Origin: an uncultured bacterium
GTDB taxonomy: Bacteria; Bacillota; Clostridia; Lachnospirales; Lachnospiraceae
DNA: 34,984 bases
Assembly (NCBI GenBank): GCA_947643595.1
Contig: CANRWP010000034.1
Span: 1 to 34,984 of the forward strand
Reading direction: 5' to 3'
Shown here piece by piece: positions 28,001 through 34,984 of this stretch (position 1 is the stretch's first letter; each line of letters begins with the position of its first letter). The position numbers were made by a program, and so were the translations under genes. The notes under the pieces are model-generated. The model had not been told where the DNA came from. It ran no database searches and saw only the letters and a program-made list of their open reading frames with translations.

Positions 28001-28773
28001 CTCTTCTCCAGATTTTCCGCATACATGTAGGGCCCGTCCGGCTGTTCACATATCCGGATGCACTGCCGCAGGGTATCCGCCATCTCCGGCAGCATATTCC
28101 CCGCATATTCCATGATATACCGCATAAACGGGGAATGAGCCAGCTCATCCGCCGAAGAAAATTCATAATCGGCTCCGTGCTCTTTCAGCCACTCGGAAGG
28201 CCAGGGATAACTCATCGCAAACCGATGAAGAGACAGAATGCTCTCCTCCAGCAGCTTTTCCTTCTTTCCGGTACTGTAGGCCTCCACCAGCTGACGGAAG
28301 GCCGCGTCCCCCTTCTCCTCCGACTTCGCGAAAGCCTCCTCCAGCACATCCTCCAGCACATCCTGCTGCAACAGTCCGATCTCTCCCTCGTCCGCCACCC
28401 GGAAGGCGGGGTCCAACCCGATCTCCTGAAAATGATTCCTTATCACAAACAGACAAAAACTGTGGATCGTTGTGATCTGCGCATTGTGGACCAGGGTGGA
28501 CTGCCGTTGTAAATGCTCATTCTCCGGCTGCAATACCAGCTTCTCGGAGATGGCGGCGTTGATCCGCTCCCTCATCTCACTGGCGGCCGCCTTGGTAAAC
28601 GTCACGATCAAAAGTCTGTCGATATCCGCAGGATCCTCCCCCTCGCTGATCCTGCGGATAATGCGTTCCACCAGCACCGCCGTCTTTCCGCTCCCGGCGG
28701 CGGCCGATACCAGTATATTATTGTCCCGCAGCTCGATAGCCTGCTGCTGATCTTCCGTAAACTGCCTCTTCAT
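25030..28773 (-). CDS. addA: ATP-dependent helicase/nuclease subunit A
   Basis: AddA is the UvrD-like helicase and 3'-strand nuclease of AddAB, which resects double-strand breaks and loads recombination. The 1247-residue protein has Walker A AAAGSGKT at 25–32, Walker B IDEYQDSN, helicase motifs GDVKQSIYKFR and VLYVALTRAKEKL, and the C-terminal RecB-family nuclease with Asp1196 and Lys1198 in LDYKTD. The frame is open to GTG 28788, but ATG 28773 overlaps the addB stop as ATGA and has GGGGGA upstream, so it is preferred. Confidence 0.97.
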   Translation of the reverse strand: MKRQFTEDQQQAIELRDNNILVSAAAGSGKTAVLVERIIRRISEGEDPADIDRLLIVTFTKAAASEMRERINAAISEKLVLQPENEHLQRQSTLVHNAQITTIHSFCLFVIRNHFQEIGLDPAFRVADEGEIGLLQQDVLEDVLEEAFAKSEEKGDAAFRQLVEAYSTGKKEKLLEESILSLHRFAMSYPWPSEWLKEHGADYEFSSADELAHSPFMRYIMEYAGNMLPEMADTLRQCIRICEQPDGPYMYAENLEKSCEALAAAGVAESFSLLREALGRVGFDRLSSKKDEAVDPEKRETVKQIRNGVKKQLEQMREQFFLLGEEALFEQCGQVSPVVRKLAEVTIRFGERFAEKKREKNLIDFSDMEHLALEILCRRGEKEEGMAVEPTAAALELREYFREIMIDEYQDSNLVQECILRCISGEDAGRHNRFMVGDVKQSIYKFRLARPEIFMEKFHNYDDRTEKCRRIDLHRNFRSRKEVIEAVNLMFCQLLARSLGGIDYDEKAQLRYGAAYYDGTAKDGETKNKAELLFIERSEDPEKSVIEQEAEVIALRIKKMMREMEVLGEDGKMRPLRYGDIVILLRSSSGIDEVFQEVLGRQEIPCFISSRTGYFETSEVQIILQLLRVLDNPLQDIPLFGVMKSCFGSFTDVEAANIAAAFPERMRLYKKIKKYGELTDDLAEKCRGFLEWYERLRRQAVWLSIRELLSKIMEETHYLEYVTALPGGKQRRANAQMLLQKAAAFEKTSFKGLYHFVRYIDQMEKYSMDSGEAGTQDELADVVRIMTIHKSKGLEFPVCIAAGMGRKMNRRDASAAVLMDVDLGMAVDLVDPVVRVKRRTLRKAALSRKILLDSQAEELRVLYVALTRAKEKLIITGVTDDAAKLLQGKAGICCREEVSLPYSVRSSAGSFLELLAACIMRTEEGRELLAECGVEMGDPALLLPGDIACKIVRNRDVQEDLMAEDRRNINDVETFKMNLGTCAVEDKMKEYLQKRFGYLYPHENLQKLYAKTTVSELKMAAIHNRMGVSAEEMAGESGDGGKKLFEEEVPAPYLPLFLKEQEEEKISGAMRGSAMHRAMELMDFAGLSEAVSGGETLCYGVETLERDLENWCGEGLLSEEYRKAINKKKILYFMNSSVAGRMQLAARTGKLWREQPFMLGISADRLSEEFPDTEMVLVQGIIDVFFEEDDEIVLLDYKTDVIESPEELAERYRVQLDYYEEALARLTGKKVKERILYSFYLGAEVRV

Positions 28774-31700
28774 ACGCTTCCCCCACACCGCTCTCTCATT
28801 TTCTCCAGGATCTCTTCCCTGCCCTCCTCCGGCAGGACCCGCTTCTCATAGCCCGGCAGCTTTTTGTCGAAACCGCACACTTTACCGTAGGGACAGAAAG
28901 TACAGGCCTCCCTGTCCTTTCTGCTGTAAGGGTGCATTCCTATCTCCCCGTCCAGAATGCCGCCGCCCAGCTCCTTCAGCTTATCCGCCGCATAGGAGGA
29001 TACCAGATCGATGTTCTCTCTGCTCATCAACAGCCCGTTCTCCGCAAAACTCCCGTCTTTCTTCCGGGTGAGCGGCAGCGCCTCCTTCACCGGTCCCGGC
29101 GAAGCGTCCATCTTCTCGATAATCTCCTCGTCATCGTTCACGATACCGGTGGGGCGAAGCACTTTGCGCAGTTCCGCGTTGATCTCCTCCGGCGTTTTTT
29201 CCTCCCTGAGTTCCAGAATCGGATCGTCGATATGATAATATAAAATACCTGCCGGCACGATCTCCTTCTCCGGCTGCCGCTTTTCTTCATATTCCAGCGC
29301 CGCGTTCAGGTAAGTCACAAGCTGCAGCTGAAGCCCGTGATACAGCGCTACGATATCAAAATTATTCTTCCCCGACTTGTAGTCGATGACCTTTACATAA
29401 CATACGTTATCTTCTTCACAGGTATCCAGCCGGTCGATCCTTCCCACCAGATAGAGTTTCTCTTTTTCCGACAGCGCCACATTGACCGACTCCAGATCCT
29501 CCAGAGTGGAGAAGGACATCTCGAACTCTTTCGGCGTAAACTGCCCCTGACGCAGCTGATGCTGCAGGGTAAAGACCGCCCGCCGCAAAATCCGCCCGAT
29601 CCGGTTCAGGGCATACCGGCTTCTCGCAGTCTCATAGAGCACCGCATTTCCGTACGCCGCGCTCCGCTCCTCCAACACTTCCCGCAAAAGCTTCTCCCCC
29701 TCCTCCTGCGGAAAATCCAGCCAGCTGTACTCTGTCTCAGTAAGGCTCTCCGAAAATCCTGCCAGCACCTCGTGAAACAGATTTCCCATATCCACCGCTT
29801 CAAACCCGAATTCTCTGCGCTCCTCCAGCTTCAGCTCGTATTTCAGAAAGTGTTCATAGGCACAGGCGGCAAAGATCTCCAGTCTCGTGATGCTTCCCAC
29901 CAGATGATTTCCACACAGCGCAAGCGCCAGATGTCCTGGAAGCCTTGTCTCTCTGTACCCCGCGAAAGCACTCCGCAGAAGCTTTTCCGTCTCCGCGGCC
30001 GTCTCGTCTCTCTCCTGCATCACCCTGAGCAGCTGCAGCAAAAGGGATTCCCTCTCCGCCGGCAGTCGCCCGGCGACCGCTTCGCGCAGCCCGTCCGCCG
30101 CATAGTCATAGCTGTCCTCCCAGGTCTCCAGTCGCTCGAATATCTCCTCTTCCTCCGGGCGCTCTGTAATTAAATCAGGATATAATTTTTTTATCATCTC
30201 TATCAGATAGGCAGGTCTGAGGGTCTTTCCATCCTGATCGCAGCCTGCCCAGGTCATATACAGCTTCTCCGAGGGCTTTGTCAGATTCATATACAGGTAC
30301 AGTCTCTGCGTATACATCTTCTGTCTCGGCGAAGGCGCCAGCTCATACTCCGACCCCTGCAGAAACTCTCTGTCTATATCGGAGAGAATACCGCCGCCGG
30401 AGGCGTTGCCCGGAATATTCGTATCGTCGATGCCGATAAACAATAACACCCGTATTTCTTTCAGGCGGCTTCGCTGTATATCCCCCACCGTCACATGATC
30501 CACATTCTGAGGTATCGTCCCCACCCGCATCTCCGAAAAGCCGGCGTCCAGCAGATCCGCAAACTCCTGATCCGTCATCTCCTCCTCCCCGGAAAGTTCT
30601 ACGATCTCCGAGAGCAGATCGATAATAAACGGGTATATCTGATGGTACTCTCTCGCCCGGGCCAGATCCCCATGCGCCTCAAACTCCCGCTCAAAAGCCG
30701 CCAGCTTTTCCTGAATACGGCTCTCCGCAATAAAATCATAGAGTGCCCGCACTTTCTCCGAGGCGGTCCTGCCCATCTCCCGCAAAAAAGCGGCGCTGCG
30801 CAGCACCTCTTCCCTCGCCTCATTCAGCCTCGCGAGCAGAGCTGCACCTTCCTCTTCCGCATCTTCCCCGGAAGACTTTCCCCTGCTCAGATCCTTCGGC
30901 AGCCCCGCGAACAGTCTGCTCCACCTGCCAAAGCCGCGGATTCCCATCTCCCGGATGTAATTGTCCAGCTCGTCCGCCGTCTCCGCCGGGATATCCGTCA
31001 GCCCCGTCCTGATATAGTGATTTACTGCGTCCGCCGAAAAATCCTGGCTGACGAGCCGAAGTGCGCTGCGGATAAACTCCACAAAGGGATTCAGCAGGAT
31101 CCCCCTGTTCTGGTCGATAAAAAACGGAATGCCCAGCTTGGAAAATTCGCTGCAGATCACGGTCTCATAATTTTCCAGACTGCCGCAGACCACACCGATA
31201 TCCCGGAAGCAGCAGCCCTCCTCCCGGATCAGGCGTCTGATCATCCTCGCCGCATACCTCGCCTCCTGCTGCATCCCCGGCAAAAAGGCGAGACGGATTC
31301 CCTGCGGTTCCCCGGAAAAGCTCTTCTGGGGATAGCGGAACAGATTCTCTTCCAGATGGGAGAGAGCAGGCATGCTTTTCAGCCTGGGCACCGGCACTTC
31401 CCTCAGAAAGATATCCTCCCCCCTATCCGTCCCGGTCTCCTCCGCGCACTTTTCCAGAGCCTTCAGGGTCTTTCTCGAGAGCGCGAACAGACTGTGCTCC
31501 CCCGCTTCCTTCCAGGGGTCTTCCCGCCCGTCGAAAAGCAATGTAAAATACACGCTCTCCGCCGTTTTCATGATCTCGCGGATCACCTGGAGCTGAATGG
31601 GCGTGAAACCGGTAAAGCCGTCAAAGACGATCGTACACCCCCTCAACAGACAGGATTTTGCCACCCTGTTTGATAATACCTGTAATGATTCTTCCTTCGT

Positions 31701-32222
31701 CAGGTAATGATCCCTGATATAATCCTCAAACCCCTGATACAGGACCGCCAGATCTTTCAGTTTCCCGGCTAACGCGCCGCGGCTCCCGGAAAAATCGATT
31801 ATCTTCCGCAGTTCCGCAAGCCCTATCCCATATTGCATAAATTCCGAGATCGCGGATTTGATCTCGTGGATATATCCCTGCTTTTTCAGATAACCGCCCA
31901 GCACCTTTAACTCCGGTTTCAGCCGGTCCGCCACGATCCGCAGGATCAGATTTTTCCCCGTATCGTCTAAAACCGGCTGAGATACTCCGCCGGTTTCTTC
32001 AAAGACTCTGTATGACAGCCTGCCAAAGCTCAGAACATCAATGTTCATAATGCCATGCCAGGGATGTTTTTCCACAAGCGACCTCTGGGTCTCCATCGTG
32101 AACTGATCCGGGACAAGAAACAGATACTTTTTTTCCGGATGCTCCATGGACTCCCGGATCATCCTCTCCTGCAAGATACTGCTCTTTCCCGAACCAGAAC
32201 CGCCAAAAACAAATGACAGCAT
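28770..32222 (-). CDS. addB: ATP-dependent helicase/nuclease subunit B
   Basis: AddB is the partner of AddA: it has an inactivated helicase-like core that scans for the Chi-like recombination signal and a nuclease for the 5' strand. The 1150-residue protein has an N-terminal P-loop (GGSGSGKSS at 7–15), the nuclease motif VIDYKSGK with Asp947, and four cysteines for an iron–sulfur cluster: Cys787 in ACAYEHFL and Cys1107, Cys1110 and Cys1116 in CTFCPYGKVC. Its stop overlaps addA. The YtxH-like gene ends 24 nt upstream, so the three likely form one operon. Confidence 0.97.
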   Translation of the reverse strand: MLSFVFGGSGSGKSSILQERMIRESMEHPEKKYLFLVPDQFTMETQRSLVEKHPWHGIMNIDVLSFGRLSYRVFEETGGVSQPVLDDTGKNLILRIVADRLKPELKVLGGYLKKQGYIHEIKSAISEFMQYGIGLAELRKIIDFSGSRGALAGKLKDLAVLYQGFEDYIRDHYLTKEESLQVLSNRVAKSCLLRGCTIVFDGFTGFTPIQLQVIREIMKTAESVYFTLLFDGREDPWKEAGEHSLFALSRKTLKALEKCAEETGTDRGEDIFLREVPVPRLKSMPALSHLEENLFRYPQKSFSGEPQGIRLAFLPGMQQEARYAARMIRRLIREEGCCFRDIGVVCGSLENYETVICSEFSKLGIPFFIDQNRGILLNPFVEFIRSALRLVSQDFSADAVNHYIRTGLTDIPAETADELDNYIREMGIRGFGRWSRLFAGLPKDLSRGKSSGEDAEEEGAALLARLNEAREEVLRSAAFLREMGRTASEKVRALYDFIAESRIQEKLAAFEREFEAHGDLARAREYHQIYPFIIDLLSEIVELSGEEEMTDQEFADLLDAGFSEMRVGTIPQNVDHVTVGDIQRSRLKEIRVLLFIGIDDTNIPGNASGGGILSDIDREFLQGSEYELAPSPRQKMYTQRLYLYMNLTKPSEKLYMTWAGCDQDGKTLRPAYLIEMIKKLYPDLITERPEEEEIFERLETWEDSYDYAADGLREAVAGRLPAERESLLLQLLRVMQERDETAAETEKLLRSAFAGYRETRLPGHLALALCGNHLVGSITRLEIFAACAYEHFLKYELKLEERREFGFEAVDMGNLFHEVLAGFSESLTETEYSWLDFPQEEGEKLLREVLEERSAAYGNAVLYETARSRYALNRIGRILRRAVFTLQHQLRQGQFTPKEFEMSFSTLEDLESVNVALSEKEKLYLVGRIDRLDTCEEDNVCYVKVIDYKSGKNNFDIVALYHGLQLQLVTYLNAALEYEEKRQPEKEIVPAGILYYHIDDPILELREEKTPEEINAELRKVLRPTGIVNDDEEIIEKMDASPGPVKEALPLTRKKDGSFAENGLLMSRENIDLVSSYAADKLKELGGGILDGEIGMHPYSRKDREACTFCPYGKVCGFDKKLPGYEKRVLPEEGREEILEKMRERCGGSV

Positions 32223-32246
32223 AAAAATATTCCCTATATCCTGATA

Positions 32247-32738
32247 TTATTCGTTGTCTTCCTCTTCCTCATCCAGAAAGGTTTCCACTTTTGATCCATT
32301 CACCGGAACGGTTTCCTCCGCTACGACCTCCGGCTCTTTCGCCGCTTCCTCCTCCGGCAACGCCTCCTCCGCAGGTACTTCCACTGCCGCTTCCTCCGCT
32401 TCCTTCGCGCTCTCTTTTCTCGCCGCGAGAGCCTCTTTTGTCCCCTGGATCACACCGTGGGCAAATTCTTTCGCCTCCCCCGCCGCAAACTGCGCGAAGT
32501 CCTTCGCTTCCTCAGCCGCTTTTTTCACTGTCTCGCTCACCCGCTCCGGTGTCAGCGTCACATATCCTCTCTCCCCCTCGTCCTCATCCAGATCATCGCT
32601 GAAATCGTCAAAATCGTCGTCCTCGTCCTCCACAGGTCTCGCCACTTTGTCTTTCCCCTGAAGATAATAGTACGCGCCGACCGCCGCCGCACCTATCGCT
32701 GTCGCTGCCACCAAAAACTTCCCAAATTTTTTAGCCAT
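32247..32738 (-). CDS. Acidic membrane-anchored protein, YtxH-like
   Basis: A 163-residue protein with one N-terminal hydrophobic segment (about 6–24, FGKFLVAATAIGAAAVGAYY), followed by a highly acidic block (PVEDEDDDFDDFSDD), an amphipathic helical stretch rich in Ala/Lys/Glu (VKKAAEEAKDFAQFAAGEA) and an acidic Glu/Ala/Val-rich tail. This is the layout of YtxH-type stress-associated proteins, though similarity is compositional rather than motif-based. ATG 32738 follows AAGGAGAG; the in-frame ATG at 32759 lacks a good site. Function is unknown. It precedes addB by 24 nt. Confidence 0.75.
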   Translation of the reverse strand: MAKKFGKFLVAATAIGAAAVGAYYYLQGKDKVARPVEDEDDDFDDFSDDLDEDEGERGYVTLTPERVSETVKKAAEEAKDFAQFAAGEAKEFAHGVIQGTKEALAARKESAKEAEEAAVEVPAEEALPEEEAAKEPEVVAEETVPVNGSKVETFLDEEEEDNE

Positions 32739-32834
32739 TTTTCTCTCCTTCTCCTGCATATTTCAATTTTATTGCTTATTAGTATCTTAATACGAAATGC
32801 CCCATATGAAAAGAGGAAATTTTATTATTTTGGG
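32739..32834. other. Divergent intergenic region, YtxH-like gene / TetR
   Basis: This AT-rich spacer separates the two divergent genes. The ribosome binding site of the YtxH-like gene lies at its left end. I could not choose a reliable minus-strand promoter. The TetR promoter and palindrome begin directly to the right. Confidence 0.45.
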
Positions 32835-32863
32835 TTGCCGTCTCCCTGCAAATGTGATATAGT
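32835..32863 (+). promoter_or_regulatory. Predicted sigma-A promoter of the TetR gene
   Basis: TTGCCG (32835–32840), 17 nt, then TATAGT (32858–32863). The start would be near 32870, at the edge of the palindrome described next. Confidence 0.65.
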
Positions 32864-32868
32864 TATAG

Positions 32869-32889
32869 AACTGACTGCCAAAGTCAATT
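32869..32889. promoter_or_regulatory. Candidate TetR operator
   Basis: TGACT (32872–32876) and AGTCA (32882–32886) form an inverted repeat around GCCAA, with flanking AA and TT also matching. It lies at the predicted transcription start of the TetR gene, the usual place for autorepression. The assignment rests on position and symmetry only. Confidence 0.4.
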
Positions 32890-32915
32890 TTACACCCGAA
32901 AGAATGGAAATACGA

Positions 32916-33515
32916 ATGAACGAGAAATTTTTTGATCTGAAAAAAGAAAAACAGGACCGCATGATCAACGCCGCATTAAAAATTTTCGGTATGCGCGGTT
33001 ATTCCTTTGCCAGTACAGACGATATCGTGAAAGAGGCCGGCATCAGCAAGGGACTGCTCTTCCATTATTTCGGTTCCAAGCTGGGACTTTACAGCTTTAT
33101 ATACGATTACAGTGTGCGTTTTATGTCCATGGAACTAAAGGCCGCCGTCGACGCAAAAGAGACGAACTATTTCACTCTGCAGAAACAGATGGAGGCGGGG
33201 CGGCTTCAGGTACTGAAAAATTATCCCTGTATGCAGCTTTTTCTGGAAAAGTGCAACGCGGAGAACACGCCGGAAGCACTGACCGCCATTGAAGAGAAAA
33301 AGAGGGAGCTGACGGATCTGTATGATGCTTTCGACGCCCAGGCAGATTTCAGCCATCTTCCCGCGGAAACAGACGCTGTAAAACTGCGCCATATTCTGCG
33401 TTATACTCTGAAAAGCCTGATGGAGGAGCGTTTTCTGACGGGCAGTTTTCAGGCCGAACTGCTCTATCAGGAAAACGTTGCCTACATTGAGTTTCTGGAA
33501 AAGTTCTCTTTTTAG
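32916..33515 (+). CDS. TetR/AcrR family transcriptional regulator
   Basis: A 199-residue TetR-type repressor. The HTH is at about 15–60: INAALKIFGMRGYSFAST, then IVKEAGISKGLLFHYFGSK, the family signature. The C-terminal helical ligand domain is not assignable. The start is uncertain between ATG 32904 and ATG 32916; neither has a strong ribosome binding site, and I take the second. It has its own promoter and a palindrome at the start site. No obvious target such as a transporter lies beside it, so its regulon may be itself or the divergent YtxH–addBA operon. Confidence 0.9.
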   Translation: MNEKFFDLKKEKQDRMINAALKIFGMRGYSFASTDDIVKEAGISKGLLFHYFGSKLGLYSFIYDYSVRFMSMELKAAVDAKETNYFTLQKQMEAGRLQVLKNYPCMQLFLEKCNAENTPEALTAIEEKKRELTDLYDAFDAQADFSHLPAETDAVKLRHILRYTLKSLMEERFLTGSFQAELLYQENVAYIEFLEKFSF

Positions 33516-33548
33516 CGGCACTTTTTACTTCCGAATCTCTGTTCTGTC

Positions 33549-34265
33549 TCACCAGCTCTTTTTAAGTTCCATATCCCAATCCAAAGTATAGGGACCGTCA
33601 TCCATCGCGCGCAATGTCTCATAGTAACCATAGCGCTTCAATGTCAGAGAATCTTCCGTCACAGCGGGATCGCTCTGCCAAAACTGATAGCCCATCATAT
33701 AGGAATCCATCATCTCCTCCCAGGAAGAGTACATCTGCTGTAAATTCTTTGAGTTTTCTAACGAAGCATTCATCGCCTCCTCATATGTCATATACTCACA
33801 GATATAGAAATCTGTATATAACTGATTGACTCTGCACAGATTCCAGGCCGCGATATAATTTTCATCCTGTCCGTTCTGATAGAGGTAATAGGCGATCACA
33901 TACCGGAAGAGGTTTTCCTCGATTCCTGACTCCTGAAGCTTCTGCACAAACTCCTCCTCGCCGTATTCAAGCATTCCCATCTCCTCGAGTTCCTCCATAC
34001 ACTCCCGGCATTTTGCCCTGTGTCCTTCCAGCTTGAGAGACTCTACGGTTTCTAACGCAGATTCCTTATCCTCTATGTTCCAATCTCTGTTCAACGCATA
34101 CTGCACCAGACTGCTGTCCATCCCTGTAGGCTCTACCCCGCCTACCAGTCTCCAGTCCCCCGAATTGCTGTATGTCAACGTCGCATACGTTGCATTGAAC
34201 CACAGAACAGTATCAGGAAGCTGCTTTTCTCCCTCGCCGCCACAGCGGTCTCTATCTCCTCCAAA
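33549..34265 (-). pseudogene. DUF1266 lipoprotein gene, 5' end lost
   Basis: The frame encodes a DUF1266-type domain (LVQYALNRDWNIEDKESALE, then TYEEAMNASLENSK and YQFWQSDP). The frame stays coding-like upstream to a Cys codon at 34242–34244, followed by GGEGEKQLPDTVLWFNATY, which looks like a mature lipoprotein start. No signal peptide precedes it; a stop is met at 34266–34268. The first usable start codon is TTG 34178, inside the conserved domain and without a ribosome binding site. The gene therefore seems to have lost its promoter, start and signal peptide. Expression from TTG 34178 as a 209-residue protein cannot be excluded. Confidence 0.65.
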
Positions 34266-34486
34266 TCAATGCGGTAACATGTCGCTACTTCATGGATAAT
34301 AGATACCGTCTCTTCATCTACATTTCCTTCATCCAATTCCAGATTCCATAAAACACCGGCGCCTTCCTGCTGCACATCCAAATAAAAGACCGCCCTGGCG
34401 CCAAACTTACTTCCATCAAAAATATTTCTCCCTTTTCGGAAAAGTGTTCCTAATGCATAAATTTTGAAATATTTGGTGTTTTTCCT
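34175..34486 (-). pseudogene. Fragment of an unrecognised gene
   Basis: In a different frame from the DUF1266 remnant, the minus strand encodes a plausible protein segment: YALGTLFRKGRNIFDGSKFG, then ARAVFYLDVQQEGAGVLWNL and EEETVSIIHEVATCYRIDLEE-like residues. No ATG or GTG with a ribosome binding site precedes it; the only start is TTG 34381 in its middle. Its 5' side runs into the AT-rich membrane-protein gene, and its 3' side into the DUF1266 remnant near 34245–34266. It is most simply a gene broken at both ends. I do not recognise its family. Confidence 0.5.
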
Positions 34487-34866
34487 TATTTGGCTGATAT
34501 TTTTGCCAAAACGCTTTCAATGGCAAGCGTTATTGTAATAATACCACCTACCACAGAATAATAGTCTATTCCAAATACCAAAGGCAGTAACGAAATAATT
34601 GCCGTTGCCAGTGAAAGCCAAAATACAGCCTTGCGCATTTTTTCTAACTTTATTGAAATCAATGCAAGCAGTAAAATGATGCAGGTAAGTAAAGCAGTTA
34701 TAAATGGCGCAAAATTAGCATACCCAAACGGCGTTAAATTGAAATATGAAAATGTTTCCCTTACTCTTTCTGTTGGCGATGGTGCAAATACTAATACCGC
34801 TCCGCAAGGCAAAATTTGTAAAATAATTGTAATAATTGGCAATATTAGTAATCTAATTTTCTTCAT
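34486..34866 (-). CDS. Small membrane protein, four predicted TM segments
   Basis: A 126-residue hydrophobic protein with predicted membrane segments at about 5–27, 50–72, 80–98 and 104–122. A conserved-looking stretch, ETFSYFNLTPFGYANFAPF (about 37–55), lies between the first two. No family name is known to me, although similar small proteins occur in clostridia. Base composition is clearly more AT-rich than the surroundings. A near-consensus promoter lies about 40 nt upstream; GGGGG before the ATG is a modest ribosome binding site. It sits upstream of two broken genes, suggesting local rearrangement. Confidence 0.7.
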   Translation of the reverse strand: MKKIRLLILPIITIILQILPCGAVLVFAPSPTERVRETFSYFNLTPFGYANFAPFITALLTCIILLLALISIKLEKMRKAVFWLSLATAIISLLPLVFGIDYYSVVGGIITITLAIESVLAKISAK

Positions 34867-34905
34867 AGTCAGCAGCCCCCGAAAAAATTTCGATTTTTAT
34901 ATTTA

Positions 34906-34934
34906 ATTATAAAATAGTTATCTGCCATTTACAA
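34906..34934 (-). promoter_or_regulatory. Predicted sigma-A promoter of the small membrane protein
   Basis: On the minus strand, TTGTAA (34929–34934), 17 nt, then a perfect TATAAT (34906–34911). Transcription would start about 30 nt before the ATG at 34866. Confidence 0.65.
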
Positions 34935-34984
34935 TGTATATCGAAAAGTTATTACTCAATGGGTACACAATTCCGAAAAGGGAG

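Overview
The window looks like chromosome from a Gram-positive, low-to-mid-GC Clostridia species, most likely Lachnospiraceae. This rests on the gene order rho–rpmE–DUF1385–prmC–prfA, the AddAB (not RecBCD) recombination enzymes, strong AGGAGG-type ribosome binding sites, a DUF4250 and a DUF4364 protein, and a Csp-type subtilisin. Most genes look roughly 50 % GC by eye. Two stretches, 23.0–24.95 kb and 34.45–34.98 kb, are clearly AT-rich and look foreign.

Layout. (1) 0.4–7.8 kb, minus strand: rho, rpmE, a DUF1385 membrane protein, prmC, prfA, a small unknown protein, a cupin and a cytoplasmic S8 protease. This is a translation and transcription termination cluster with accessory genes at its 3' end. 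(2) 8.0–9.8 kb, plus: malic enzyme and a DUF4364 winged-helix protein, closed by a terminator that lies inside the 3' end of the convergent rarA. (3) 9.75–13.4 kb, minus: rarA, a membrane-bound spermidine-synthase-like protein and an unknown protein. (4) 13.47–19.27 kb, plus: tRNA-Val(CAC) with its terminator, then a tightly coupled signalling operon: a lone receiver, a hybrid kinase with pseudo-receiver, receiver and HPt, and a hybrid kinase with receiver whose C-terminus is a whole DegV (FakB-type lipid-binding) domain. (5) 19.27–22.9 kb, minus: a polysaccharide deacetylase, then clpB with a previously unlisted overlapping DUF4250 gene. The clpB promoter overlaps a CIRCE-like element. (6) 23.0–24.9 kb, plus: an AT-rich two-gene island encoding a Panacea/SocA-like–DUF488 fusion and an unnamed partner, with a near-consensus LexA (SOS) box and a good sigma-A promoter. 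(7) 25.0–32.7 kb, minus: a YtxH-like acidic protein, addB and addA. (8) 32.8–33.5 kb, plus: a TetR regulator with its own promoter and palindrome. (9) 33.5–34.9 kb, minus: remnants of a DUF1266 lipoprotein gene and of an unknown gene, then a small AT-rich membrane-protein gene with a near-perfect promoter.

How the genes fit together. PrmC methylates the GGQ of RF1 (PrfA) and is encoded directly before it. AddAB processes double-strand breaks, RarA acts at stalled forks, and the island beside addA carries an SOS box, so the right half is rich in DNA-damage functions. The three-gene signalling operon has all the parts of a phosphorelay (His, Asp, HPt His, free Asp) but no DNA-binding output. 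Its most distinctive feature is the DegV domain joined to a kinase. The best candidates for something little described are this kinase–DegV relay and the SOS-box DUF488 pair.
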